Part shown: piece after piece, positions 1 to 6,197 of the stretch
Layout of the letters: each line of letters begins with the position of its first letter
How positions within the stretch are numbered: the first letter of the stretch is position 1
Assembly (NCBI GenBank): GCA_002372875.1
Contig: DFJD01000089.1
Location: 1-6,208, forward strand
Direction: 5' to 3'
Source of the DNA: Clostridiales bacterium UBA3680
GTDB lineage: Bacteria; Bacillota; Clostridia; Lachnospirales; CAG-274
Length of the DNA: 6,208 bases
Notes under the pieces: generated by a model
The model's input: the letters and a program-made list of their open reading frames with translations, nothing else
Databases searched by the model: none
What the model was told of the DNA's origin: nothing
Translations under genes and position numbers: made by a program

Positions 1-464
1 TGAACGGTCAAATACTTGCTTCTTTCCACATTTGTGTTCATATTACGCTCATTACAGGGAATTCCCGTTTTTGCGCTTTCGTCGTTCAAGTCAAGTTTAA
101 CGGAAAACCTGGAATTGTTTGCGTTTTCCTTTACGTCCTCGCCTCTTCTTTCTTCAAGTATTTTCGCGGGAGAAAGGTCTATATAAATATTTTTGATATG
201 TCTGTTAATTTCGTCAAAATAAATATAGCCGCTGTCTCCGCTTACCTGTATGGTGTTTCCCTCGCCTGTTCTGGATATGCCGTTTTCGCACCTTACGTTT
301 TCGATTGGGATCTCCTCGTAAAAAGCGGTAGTCCATGTCTTGTAGTTCATTACGGTAATTTCAAGCAGAAAAACCACCGCAAGAGCAATAAGGTAATAAT
401 TTTTTTCTACTGCCGTTTTTATAAGCTCTGTTTTTTCGTTCAGTTTGGTTTTATTATCATTCAT
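1..464 (-). CDS. Membrane-anchored protein with exported N-terminal domain, partial (3' end beyond the left edge)
   Basis: This reading frame is open from an ATG at 464 to the left edge, giving 154 complete codons with no stop. It begins with about 20 charged, lysine-rich residues, then one hydrophobic segment (about residues 23-39, YYLIALAVVFLLEITVM). A polar, strand-rich stretch follows (GYIYFDEI at 80-86, IKNIYIDLS at 90-98, RFSVKLDL at 119-126) that should lie outside the membrane. The ATG overlaps the TGA of the preceding DUF2079 gene as ATGA, and a GGGAG motif lies 9 bases upstream (474-478), so translational coupling is likely. I recognise no conserved family with certainty. A single anchor followed by a beta-rich domain resembles the N-terminus of large clostridial polytopic proteins thought to be GT-C-type glycosyltransferases; that is an inference from arrangement. 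The domain that would settle it lies outside the window. Confidence 0.72.
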   Translation of the reverse strand, partial: MNDNKTKLNEKTELIKTAVEKNYYLIALAVVFLLEITVMNYKTWTTAFYEEIPIENVRCENGISRTGEGNTIQVSGDSGYIYFDEINRHIKNIYIDLSPAKILEERRGEDVKENANNSRFSVKLDLNDESAKTGIPCNERNMNTNVERSKYLTV

Positions 465-2926
465 TTTTTGTTACTCCCGAGTTCCGGTGAATAATACACC
501 GCAATATCTTCGTTTTGTTCCTTTAGTTTATAGCCTTTTTTCTTTATACCCGAAGAAAAATCCTCATACCCCTCATCGTTTTTACAAAGCACATAGCAGT
601 CCGTTTTGTTGTCATAATAGGGATAATCATACAGTTTTTCCACGCGGCTCAAATGAGCGGTCAGACTGCTTGAGGCGGTAACGGAAACGTCCGCGGGTAT
701 CTTGCTTAAGAGGCGGTCGTTGTCGTTAAAGCGTTCAATAGATGAATTGTAGTAATTTATGTAATAATTTAAATCTCCCGTTTTGGTGTATGTTCCGCAG
801 ATACATGCCAAAAGCGTGACGGTCAAAACAATGTTCATGCTTTTTTTCGGAAAACGATATATATTGTATGCATACAGGAAAAAGAGCAAAGCCGTTGTAC
901 CGAAAACATATTGATAGCCCACATCATGCTGAAAAGGATAATCGGTTATCAGGTTTAAAAGAAAATAGGGTACTATCAACCATAAATTGGCTGTTTTTCT
1001 GCCTGCAAGGGGGATGAAAAGCAAAGTTCCCAGGGTGTAGAGTATGAAAGCCGCCGTTTCGGAATTAAAACAGGTATCAAGCACCACTCCCGGTGCAAAG
1101 AACATATTTGTAAACATACTCACCACTCCGCCCTCTCCGGAAAGATAGTAAAGTGCGTAGTGAGAGTCCATCAACCCTTGCCCGTGACGGGATATGAAAA
1201 TCATGACCGCCGTAAAATAAAGGGCGGAAAAGGCAAGCATTATAAGCCCGTGTTTGTATTTTTTTTCGGCAAATACGGTAAAAAGTGCCACGGCAAGCAC
1301 ATATATTGCCGCATCCTCTTTTATAAGGAGGGTCGCCGCCATAAATAAATACATCAGCAAATACTTTTTTTTCTGCTGAAAATAAAGCAGACTTAAAAGC
1401 ATAAAGGGCAAAAATGCATTTTCGTGAAAATCGTAAAAAAGAGGAGCCAGTATACCGGGGGCACATAAATATGCCAGTGAGACCATCAAGGCATATATGC
1501 AATTTTTGCTTTTATCCGCACAAATAAAAAACAAAGGAAAGACGCCCGCACCCACAAAAATCGCCTGCATTACAAGCAGATATTCGGGGCAGCGAAATAT
1601 ATAATAGCCGGGTAAAAGCAGATAATATACCGGGGAAAAATGTATGTAAAAATGGCTTAAAAGCACGTTTCTTTCCACTGTTGTAAGGGGAAGAAGGCTT
1701 CTTGCCATATATTCATACATCTGTGTAAATATGCCCATATCGAAGGTGTTTGAACAATAGGAGCGGTAACGGCATACGGTTATTATCGACAGATAGAACA
1801 CAAACACCGTAAAAGCCGAGGTAACGGCGATAAATGCCGCCTTTTTTGAAAGGAAGAGCTCCTTTTGTGCCGACTTGCTTTCCTTGTGCAAAAAGAAGGT
1901 AACAAGAGCGAATATTATAACTATTCCGGCACAGTAGAAAATATCCCCTTTTGTACCGACCACAAACTGTATTGCAGCTAATGCGGCGGACAGCTGTGTG
2001 AGCATATATATGAACCGCTCTCCCATAAACAGGAAGCGGAGCATTACAATAAGGTTAAAAGACAGCACGAGCATAAGCATAAAGCCCGACTTGTTTATAT
2101 TCGAAACATAGCCTATGACATTTACGTCATACTCATTCATCGGAATGGTTACGGCAGTGCAGAAAAGATAGGCGCATAAAAGAGCACAAAACAGTTCGGT
2201 CACGATCTTTCCGCTTCTTAATAGGCGGTGTACCCTTTTAATACGGTAGTGCAGCATAAAGAGCATTACCGAAAAAAGCACTGCGGTTATGACGAGCCCC
2301 GAAAATGTCTGTCCCAAAGAAAAATATAAAAAGGAACAGAGCACACCTATATAAAATATCAGAGCAAGCCGTATTTTTTCGGATATGTAAAACAGCTTGT
2401 ATATTGCCGCGACCGTAAGCGCAAAGCACAGCAAGAATGCCAAGGCGGCAAAATTTACGTTCAGCTTTCTTACGCTGACACCGCTTATTTCAAAAAGACC
2501 CTTTCCCTCGTAGAAAGTACGCATTTCAAAAGAATTGTCATCCACATCTTTTGAAAGTTTTATTCTCATGGTTTTTTTGCCGTTTTGTGTGGCAGGCAGG
2601 TTCTCCGAGGCTATTATCTCCGAGCCGAAACCCGAGGTAAACTGCAGGTCTCTTTTTTCGGTGGAAGAGTAAAAAACGGTGATGTCATATTTGCCCTTTT
2701 TAAGGCTTATATAGGGGCCGTAGGTAAACACCCCTATAATATCTTCTCTGTTTTCAAGCCTCTTTTCATCGGGAGCGGTGTCGCTTTTTAGCGCCTCCGA
2801 CGGAATGTATCGGGGAAGCACCTCCCCAAACAGAAAAAAAGAGGAGAGCAAAATTAAAAAAAAGGCAACCGTCAAAGCGGAAATTACGGAACAATGCTTG
2901 TAAATATAATTTAAGATGCCCTTCAT
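461..2926 (-). CDS. DUF2079 family polytopic membrane protein (putative GT-C-type glycosyltransferase) with an N-terminal exported domain
   Basis: An 821-residue integral membrane protein. One hydrophobic segment (about 15-34) precedes a soluble, strand-rich region (about 40-155), and many hydrophobic segments follow from about 157 to 715. The second half carries features I associate with DUF2079: FDMGIF at 395-400, HFSPVYYLLLPGYYIF at 429-444, YDFHENAF at 498-505, KED at 536-538 and FQHDVGYQYV at 665-674. A C-terminal soluble tail contains IPADVSVTASSSLTAHLS (743-760), like the usual 'IP..A.V.A...L..HLS' end of the family. DUF2079 members are predicted to use lipid-linked sugar donors, but no substrate is established, so the transferase role is an inference. 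The ATG lies only 3 bases after the fumarase stop, with a weak GGAAA as the only ribosome-binding candidate, so coupled translation is likely. Its TGA overlaps the next gene's ATG. The N-terminal extension of roughly 350 residues is extra to the DUF2079 core. Confidence 0.85.
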   Translation of the reverse strand: MKGILNYIYKHCSVISALTVAFFLILLSSFFLFGEVLPRYIPSEALKSDTAPDEKRLENREDIIGVFTYGPYISLKKGKYDITVFYSSTEKRDLQFTSGFGSEIIASENLPATQNGKKTMRIKLSKDVDDNSFEMRTFYEGKGLFEISGVSVRKLNVNFAALAFLLCFALTVAAIYKLFYISEKIRLALIFYIGVLCSFLYFSLGQTFSGLVITAVLFSVMLFMLHYRIKRVHRLLRSGKIVTELFCALLCAYLFCTAVTIPMNEYDVNVIGYVSNINKSGFMLMLVLSFNLIVMLRFLFMGERFIYMLTQLSAALAAIQFVVGTKGDIFYCAGIVIIFALVTFFLHKESKSAQKELFLSKKAAFIAVTSAFTVFVFYLSIITVCRYRSYCSNTFDMGIFTQMYEYMARSLLPLTTVERNVLLSHFYIHFSPVYYLLLPGYYIFRCPEYLLVMQAIFVGAGVFPLFFICADKSKNCIYALMVSLAYLCAPGILAPLFYDFHENAFLPFMLLSLLYFQQKKKYLLMYLFMAATLLIKEDAAIYVLAVALFTVFAEKKYKHGLIMLAFSALYFTAVMIFISRHGQGLMDSHYALYYLSGEGGVVSMFTNMFFAPGVVLDTCFNSETAAFILYTLGTLLFIPLAGRKTANLWLIVPYFLLNLITDYPFQHDVGYQYVFGTTALLFFLYAYNIYRFPKKSMNIVLTVTLLACICGTYTKTGDLNYYINYYNSSIERFNDNDRLLSKIPADVSVTASSSLTAHLSRVEKLYDYPYYDNKTDCYVLCKNDEGYEDFSSGIKKKGYKLKEQNEDIAVYYSPELGSNKK

Positions 2927-2929
2927 GTT

Positions 2930-3772
2930 TTAAATTTCCGCATGGGCGTGTCTTGTAACGTGACAGCTTATATTTACCGCAAGAGGAAGACCTGCAATGT
3001 GGGTGGCATAGGTCTCAATGTTGATGCCGAGCACCGTGGTTCGTCCTCCCAGTCCTTGAGGGCCTATTCCCAGGCTGTTAGCCCTTTGTAAAAGCTCCTC
3101 CTCCATTTCTTTTACATACTCAATGGGGTTGTGAGAGCCGACCTTTCTTAAAAGCGCTCTTTTGGCAAGTTCTGTTACCAGTTCAAAATTGCCGCCTATA
3201 CCTACGCCCACGATCATGGGAGGACAGGGGTTGGGACCTGCTTTTTCTATACAGTCTATTACGGCGTTTTTGACACCCTCTATTCCGTCTGAAGGCTTAA
3301 GCATATACACTTTTGACATATTTTCGCTTCCGAAGCCCTTAGGTGCCACATCGATACAGACCTTGTCTCCGGGAACGATCCTTGTGTGAAGGACGGCGGG
3401 AGTGTTGTCTTTGGTGTTCACTCTCAGCAAGGGGTCGGAAACAACGGATTTTCGAAGAAAACCATCAATATAGCCCTTTCTCACACCGTCGTTTACAGCT
3501 TTGTTTAAGTCGCCGCCCACAAGGTGAACATCTTGTCCTATATCCATAAATATAACAGCCATTCCCGTATCCTGACAGATAGGCTTTTGAAGCTGTTTTG
3601 CCATATCCGCATTTTCTTTGAGCTGTTCAAGTATGTTTTTTCCTATTTTTGAGGGTTCACTTTGACAGGCCTCATCAATTGCCGAATAAACATCATCGTT
3701 AAGGTTATAATTGGCACTTATGCACATCTGTGCGATCTTTTCGGCGATCACAGCCACATCTATTTCTCTCAA
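2930..3772 (-). CDS. Fumarate hydratase (class I, iron-sulfur), alpha subunit; TTG start preferred
   Basis: This is the alpha subunit of an oxygen-sensitive 4Fe-4S fumarase that interconverts fumarate and L-malate in the cytoplasm; the same fold is used by L-tartrate dehydratase alpha. Starting from the TTG at 3772 it is 280 residues, typical for the family, and begins MREIDVAVIAEKIAQMC. Three cysteines expected to bind the cluster are visible: C66 in PICQDTG, C183 in GPNPCPPM and C270 in NISCHVTRHAHAEI. Other family landmarks are GVGIGGNFE (189-197) and GIGPQGLGGRTT (235-246). An in-frame ATG at 3823 would add 17 residues, but it lies inside the promoter spacer and has no Shine-Dalgarno. The TTG has AAGGA 9 bases upstream. 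The gene opens a unit with its own promoter and is followed 3 bases later by a DUF2079 gene. The beta subunit, needed for activity in two-subunit forms, is not adjacent. Fumarase is preferred over tartrate dehydratase from overall sequence, but the two are hard to separate by eye. Confidence 0.9.
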   Translation of the reverse strand: MREIDVAVIAEKIAQMCISANYNLNDDVYSAIDEACQSEPSKIGKNILEQLKENADMAKQLQKPICQDTGMAVIFMDIGQDVHLVGGDLNKAVNDGVRKGYIDGFLRKSVVSDPLLRVNTKDNTPAVLHTRIVPGDKVCIDVAPKGFGSENMSKVYMLKPSDGIEGVKNAVIDCIEKAGPNPCPPMIVGVGIGGNFELVTELAKRALLRKVGSHNPIEYVKEMEEELLQRANSLGIGPQGLGGRTTVLGINIETYATHIAGLPLAVNISCHVTRHAHAEI

Positions 3773-3778
3773 ATCGAT

Positions 3779-3787
3779 CTTTCCTTT
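3779..3787 (-). promoter_or_regulatory. Ribosome binding site that decides the fumarase alpha start
   Basis: The minus strand reads AAAGGAAAG here, followed by ATCGAT and the TTG at 3772. The AAGGA core (3782-3786) is 9 bases from the TTG. No comparable purine-rich motif precedes the alternative ATG at 3823, where the upstream sequence is AACAAAAACTCTTT. This site therefore favours a TTG start and a 280-residue product. Confidence 0.6.
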
Positions 3788-3813
3788 CGGTAATATTTTG
3801 AATAACAAGGGAT

Positions 3814-3842
3814 ATTTTAGCATAAAGAGTTTTTGTTTTCAA
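3814..3842 (-). promoter_or_regulatory. Sigma-A-type promoter for the fumarase alpha / DUF2079 unit
   Basis: On the minus strand there is a -35 box TTGAAA (3837-3842), a 17-base spacer (3820-3836) and a -10 box TAAAAT (3814-3819). Each box differs from consensus at one position. Transcription should begin near 3807, giving a leader of about 35 bases to the TTG at 3772. The site lies about 20 bases beyond the terminator that closes the kduI transcript, so the downstream genes are probably transcribed independently of the uronate operon. Confidence 0.65.
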
Positions 3843-3860
3843 TACAGAATAAAGGAAAGA

Positions 3861-3894
3861 ATATAAAAATACCCGTAAGCTCAGTTACGGGTAT
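3861..3894 (-). terminator. Intrinsic terminator after kduI
   Basis: A perfect 10-bp stem (ATACCCGTAA at 3869-3878 paired with TTACGGGTAT at 3885-3894) encloses a 6-base loop. Read on the minus strand it is followed directly by TTTTATAT, the expected U-rich tail. It begins 13 bases after the kduI stop codon. On the plus strand the nearest T run is about 10 bases away, so the minus-strand orientation is preferred. It should end the kdgK-kduI transcript just upstream of the fumarase promoter. Confidence 0.8.
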
Positions 3895-3907
3895 GGGAAT
3901 AACTTTT

Positions 3908-4777
3908 TTATTTAAGGTCTGAAGTTGTGATCCAGTCCTGATCGTCGTAGTCCTTGTTTTCTCCTACCATTCCCCAAATGAAGGTATAAGCTTTTGTGCC
4001 TACACCGCTGTGTATTGACCAGCTCGGAGAAATAACGGCGGATTCGTTTTTCATAACGATATGGCGAGTTTCGTCGGGCTTGCCCATCATGTGGAATACA
4101 ACATTGTCGCCCTCTATGTCAAAATAGAAGTAAACTTCCATTCTTCTTTCGTGAGTATGGGCGGGCATGGTGTTCCAGTTTGAACCGGGGTCAAGCTTTG
4201 TTAAGCCCATGGCAATCTGACATGAGCCGTATTCGACTTTGTCTCTTTCGGAAAGTCTTGCGAAAACCTCGTCATGTACATACTGATTTATTGTTCTCTT
4301 GTTGCAGTCCTCAAGAGTACCTAAGGGCTTGTGGTTTGCATCGTCATAGCTTATATAGCAGGTGGGATAGTTTCTGTGTGCCGTACCCGATATCATGTAG
4401 AATTTGGGAGGACATGCCTTATCCTTAGCCTTGAAGGTGATTTCTTTAACACCCATTCCCACATAAAGGGCATCGCGGCTTTTAACCTCGTATTGCTTGC
4501 CGTCAACGGTAACAATACCGTCTCCGCCTATATTTATTGTACCAAGCTCTCTTCTTTCAAGGAAATATGTTGCGGCAAGTTCCTTTGAACCCTCAAGTTT
4601 GAGCTCCTTGTTCTTGGGCATGATACCGCCGAAGATAATTCTGTCGTTGTGGCTGTAGGTAAGCATGACCTCGTCCTCAACAAAAATCTTCTCTACAAGG
4701 AAATGGTCTCTTAACTGTTGTGTGTCGTAGTGCTTTACATCGTCAAAATGATTTGAATATCTTGTATCTAAATTCAT
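3908..4777 (-). CDS. kduI: 5-keto-4-deoxyuronate isomerase (4-deoxy-L-threo-5-hexosulose-uronate ketol-isomerase)
   Basis: KduI is a cytoplasmic zinc enzyme that isomerises 5-keto-4-deoxyuronate, the product of unsaturated uronate breakdown, to 2,5-diketo-3-deoxygluconate. The latter is then reduced by KduD to KDG. The protein has 289 residues, close to the usual 278 or so. It has the KduI N-terminus (MNLDTRYSNHFDDVKHYDTQ) and a C-terminal cupin-like barrel. The expected metal ligands are H207 and H209 in MPAHTHERRMEVYFYF, E214 in the same motif, and H256 in SPSWSIHSGVG. The ATG at 4777 has AAGGAG (4784-4789) 6 bases upstream. The gene lies 59 bases downstream of kdgK on the same strand, with a hairpin between them, and is followed by an intrinsic terminator. 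Pairing with kdgK supports a role in pectin or other polyuronide catabolism. No kduD is present in the window. Confidence 0.95.
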   Translation of the reverse strand: MNLDTRYSNHFDDVKHYDTQQLRDHFLVEKIFVEDEVMLTYSHNDRIIFGGIMPKNKELKLEGSKELAATYFLERRELGTINIGGDGIVTVDGKQYEVKSRDALYVGMGVKEITFKAKDKACPPKFYMISGTAHRNYPTCYISYDDANHKPLGTLEDCNKRTINQYVHDEVFARLSERDKVEYGSCQIAMGLTKLDPGSNWNTMPAHTHERRMEVYFYFDIEGDNVVFHMMGKPDETRHIVMKNESAVISPSWSIHSGVGTKAYTFIWGMVGENKDYDDQDWITTSDLK

Positions 4778-4790
4778 TTTTTACTCCTTT

Positions 4791-4820
4791 TTAAAACACC
4801 GAGGGTGAATCACCCTCGGT
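4791..4820 (-). terminator. Hairpin between kdgK and kduI: weak terminator, attenuator or RNA-processing element
   Basis: A perfect 10-bp, GC-rich stem (ACCGAGGGTG at 4798-4807 paired with CACCCTCGGT at 4811-4820) has a 3-base loop. On the minus strand it is followed by GTTTTAAAAAGGAG. The T run is therefore only four bases long and leads straight into the kduI ribosome binding site. The stem starts 16 bases after the kdgK stop. The short tail suggests partial termination or 3'-end stabilisation of kdgK mRNA, giving less kduI than kdgK. No separate promoter for kduI is evident in the 59-base gap. Confidence 0.6.
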
Positions 4821-4836
4821 ATCGTAATTTGAAAGA

Positions 4837-5859
4837 TTATCTTTGAACTCTGCCGGAACCGTCACAGCTTTCAACTTCGTTTCTTGTAACAAGGTTGAAG
4901 TCGCCGGGGATCGTGTGCTTAAGAGCGGATGCGGCAACAGCAAAGTTGAGAGCATCCTTCATGTTCTTTCCGTCCATAAGTCCGCAGATAAGACCGCCTG
5001 CGAAGGAATCTCCGCCACCTACTCTGTCAACGATGGGAAGAATGTCAAATCTGTTGGAGTGATAGAACTCTCTTGTCTTTCCGTCCATGATACAAGCGGA
5101 CCAGCCGTTGTGTGATGCGGAGAAGGACTCACGAAGAGAGGAAATAACATACTTGAAGTTGAACTTGTCAACCATTCTGTTGAAGATATCCTCATAACCC
5201 TTAAGGTTGAGCTCGCCGCTTGTAACGTCTGTGTCGGCAGGCTTGAAGCCGAGAACCTTTTCTGCATCCTCTTCGTTGCCGATGCAAACATCAACATACT
5301 GCATAAGGTTTGTCATAACCTTCTGAGCCTTTTCGCTTGACCAAAGCTTTTTACGGAAGTTAAGGTCGCAAGAAACTGTAACGCCCTTTGCCTTAGCTGC
5401 CTTACAAGCTGCCTCGGTAACTTCTGCGGCAATATCGCTTACAGCGGGTGTAATACCTGTGAAGTGGAACCAATCTGCACCCTCGAAGATAGCATCGAAA
5501 TCGAACTGATCTGCAGTAGCTGTGGAGATAGAGGAATGAGCTCTGTCGTAAACTACGTTTGATGCTCTCATGGAAGCACCTGTCTCAAGGTAGTAGATAC
5601 CGAGTCTTTCACCGCTTTTAACGATGTGCTTTGTTTCAACACCGTATTTTCTTAATGCGGCAACAGCGCAAGCACCGATGGGGTTATCGGGAACAGCTGT
5701 AACAAACTCTGCATCGTGACCGTAATTAGCTAAAGAAACAGCAACGTTGGCCTCGCCGCCACCGTAGTTGATATCGAACTCATCTGCCTGAATAAATCTT
5801 TCGTTGTTGGGTGTGGACAATCTTAACATGATCTCGCCCATTGTAACTATCTTGCCCAT
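4837..5859 (-). CDS. kdgK: 2-keto-3-deoxygluconate kinase (PfkB/ribokinase family)
   Basis: This cytoplasmic sugar kinase phosphorylates 2-keto-3-deoxygluconate with ATP to KDPG, which an aldolase then splits to pyruvate and glyceraldehyde-3-phosphate. The 340-residue protein shows the PfkB signatures: the N-terminal substrate-binding NYGGGEANVA (31-40) and the C-terminal anion-hole and catalytic motif DRVGGGDSFAGGL (278-290), with D284 as the expected catalytic base. The start MGKIVTMGEIMLRLS is typical of KdgK-like members. The ATG at 5859 has a full AAGGAGG (5869-5875) 9 bases upstream. It is the first gene of a unit with a near-consensus promoter and an operator-like palindrome, and kduI follows. 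Uronate-pathway context supports KDG over fructose or ribose as substrate. A related 2-keto-3-deoxy sugar or gluconate kinase cannot be excluded from sequence alone. Confidence 0.92.
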   Translation of the reverse strand: MGKIVTMGEIMLRLSTPNNERFIQADEFDINYGGGEANVAVSLANYGHDAEFVTAVPDNPIGACAVAALRKYGVETKHIVKSGERLGIYYLETGASMRASNVVYDRAHSSISTATADQFDFDAIFEGADWFHFTGITPAVSDIAAEVTEAACKAAKAKGVTVSCDLNFRKKLWSSEKAQKVMTNLMQYVDVCIGNEEDAEKVLGFKPADTDVTSGELNLKGYEDIFNRMVDKFNFKYVISSLRESFSASHNGWSACIMDGKTREFYHSNRFDILPIVDRVGGGDSFAGGLICGLMDGKNMKDALNFAVAASALKHTIPGDFNLVTRNEVESCDGSGRVQR

Positions 5860-5891
5860 TGGAATAATCCTCCTTGAAATTATAATTTGCG

Positions 5892-5912
5892 GAAATTGTC
5901 ACAGACAATTCC
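5892..5912. promoter_or_regulatory. Operator-like inverted repeat in the kdgK leader
   Basis: A perfect 7-bp inverted repeat, AATTGTC (5894-5900) and GACAATT (5904-5910) around ACA, is extended by GGA and CC on the outside with one unpaired base. It lies about 6 to 22 bases downstream of the predicted transcription start and upstream of the Shine-Dalgarno. A bound repressor there would block transcription. The spacing and sequence suit a dimeric helix-turn-helix repressor, but I cannot assign a family with confidence. No regulator gene is in the window. As RNA it could also form a small 5' hairpin. Confidence 0.55.
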
Positions 5913-5922
5913 AATAAAAAGT

Positions 5923-5951
5923 ATTATAACACACAAAAAAATCTTATTCAA
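5923..5951 (-). promoter_or_regulatory. Sigma-A-type promoter of the kdgK-kduI operon
   Basis: On the minus strand the -35 box is TTGAAT (5946-5951), the spacer is 17 bases (5929-5945), and the -10 box is a perfect TATAAT (5923-5928). A T-rich stretch fills the spacer. Transcription should start near 5916, giving a leader of about 57 bases that contains the inverted repeat and the kdgK ribosome binding site. The strong boxes suggest high expression when not repressed. Confidence 0.8.
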
Positions 5952-6015
5952 TACAATATTTCCAAAAAGTTTCAAATTCTTTTCATGGCGGTTACGCCTT
6001 ATACTGATTATAATC
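5952..6015. other. AT-rich gap between the kdgK promoter and the RHS remnant
   Basis: I see no gene, clear promoter, hairpin or repeat in this stretch. A 13-codon frame starting at an ATG near 5984 (MAVTPYTDYNQKG) ends in TGA just where the RHS-like frame begins. Its DYNQKG could be frameshifted repeat sequence, but it is too short to judge. Confidence 0.4.
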
Positions 6016-6183
6016 AAAAAGGTTGACGGAAACGCCGAAAACAGCTATATTTATGATAGTGAAAATCACTTAACAAGGGCAAAAATAACATCGGGTAACG
6101 GAGTAACCATTGAAACCTACGGTTATGATTTTAACGGAAACAGAATTTCAGTTTCCACTAACGAAATCACAACCACAACCTAA
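6016..6183 (+). pseudogene. RHS/YD-repeat protein fragment (remnant)
   Basis: About 55 codons read as RHS/YD-repeat sequence: KKVDGNAENSYIYDSENHL is followed by ETYGYDFNGNRIS, matching the familiar 'VDGNGN..Y.YD..N.L......Y.YD.NGNR' pattern of these beta-shell proteins. A TAA ends the frame at 6181. Upstream in the same frame (5887-6015) the translation has no repeat character and runs antisense through the kdgK promoter, so no intact start is visible. RHS proteins are normally over 1000 residues, so this is a small remnant or a displaced repeat cassette. It is transcriptionally divergent from kdgK. The codons after the TAA read YIVI, vaguely like the 'YVVD' that often follows such repeats, which would suit decay by point mutation. 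A live short gene is unlikely but not excluded. Confidence 0.6.
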
Positions 6184-6197
6184 TACATAGTAATTTT

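Noticed and set aside
198..681. Two overlapping plus-strand frames opposite the partial gene and the DUF2079 3' end
   Set aside because: They are antisense to convincing minus-strand coding sequence and show no domain character or good start signals.
1077..1502. Minus-strand frame inside the DUF2079 gene
   Set aside because: It is an alternative-frame shadow of the membrane protein, rich in cysteine, arginine and glycine with no coherent pattern.
3162..3549. Plus-strand frames opposite fumarase alpha
   Set aside because: They lie antisense to conserved, cysteine-containing fumarase sequence and have no supporting start signals.
3773..3823. N-terminal extension of fumarase alpha from the ATG at 3823
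   Set aside because: It overlaps the predicted -10 region and promoter spacer, has no Shine-Dalgarno, and adds residues not expected in the family.
3869..3894. Reading the kduI downstream hairpin as a bidirectional terminator
   Set aside because: On the plus strand the T run follows only after GGGAATAAC, and no plus-strand gene ends here, so only the minus-strand role is supported.
4843..5297. Plus- and minus-strand frames within kdgK
   Set aside because: The kdgK frame carries the PfkB motifs through this region; the other frames are shadows without recognisable features.
5892..5912. CRP-type or riboswitch interpretation of the kdgK leader palindrome
   Set aside because: It lacks the TGTGA-N6-TCACA layout, and a leader of about 57 bases with a 7-bp stem is too small for a known aptamer class.
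5887..6015. N-terminal half of a 98-codon plus-strand frame running into the RHS remnant
   Set aside because: It starts at a TTG without a ribosome binding site, runs antisense through the kdgK promoter and operator, and its translation is typical of AT-rich non-coding DNA.
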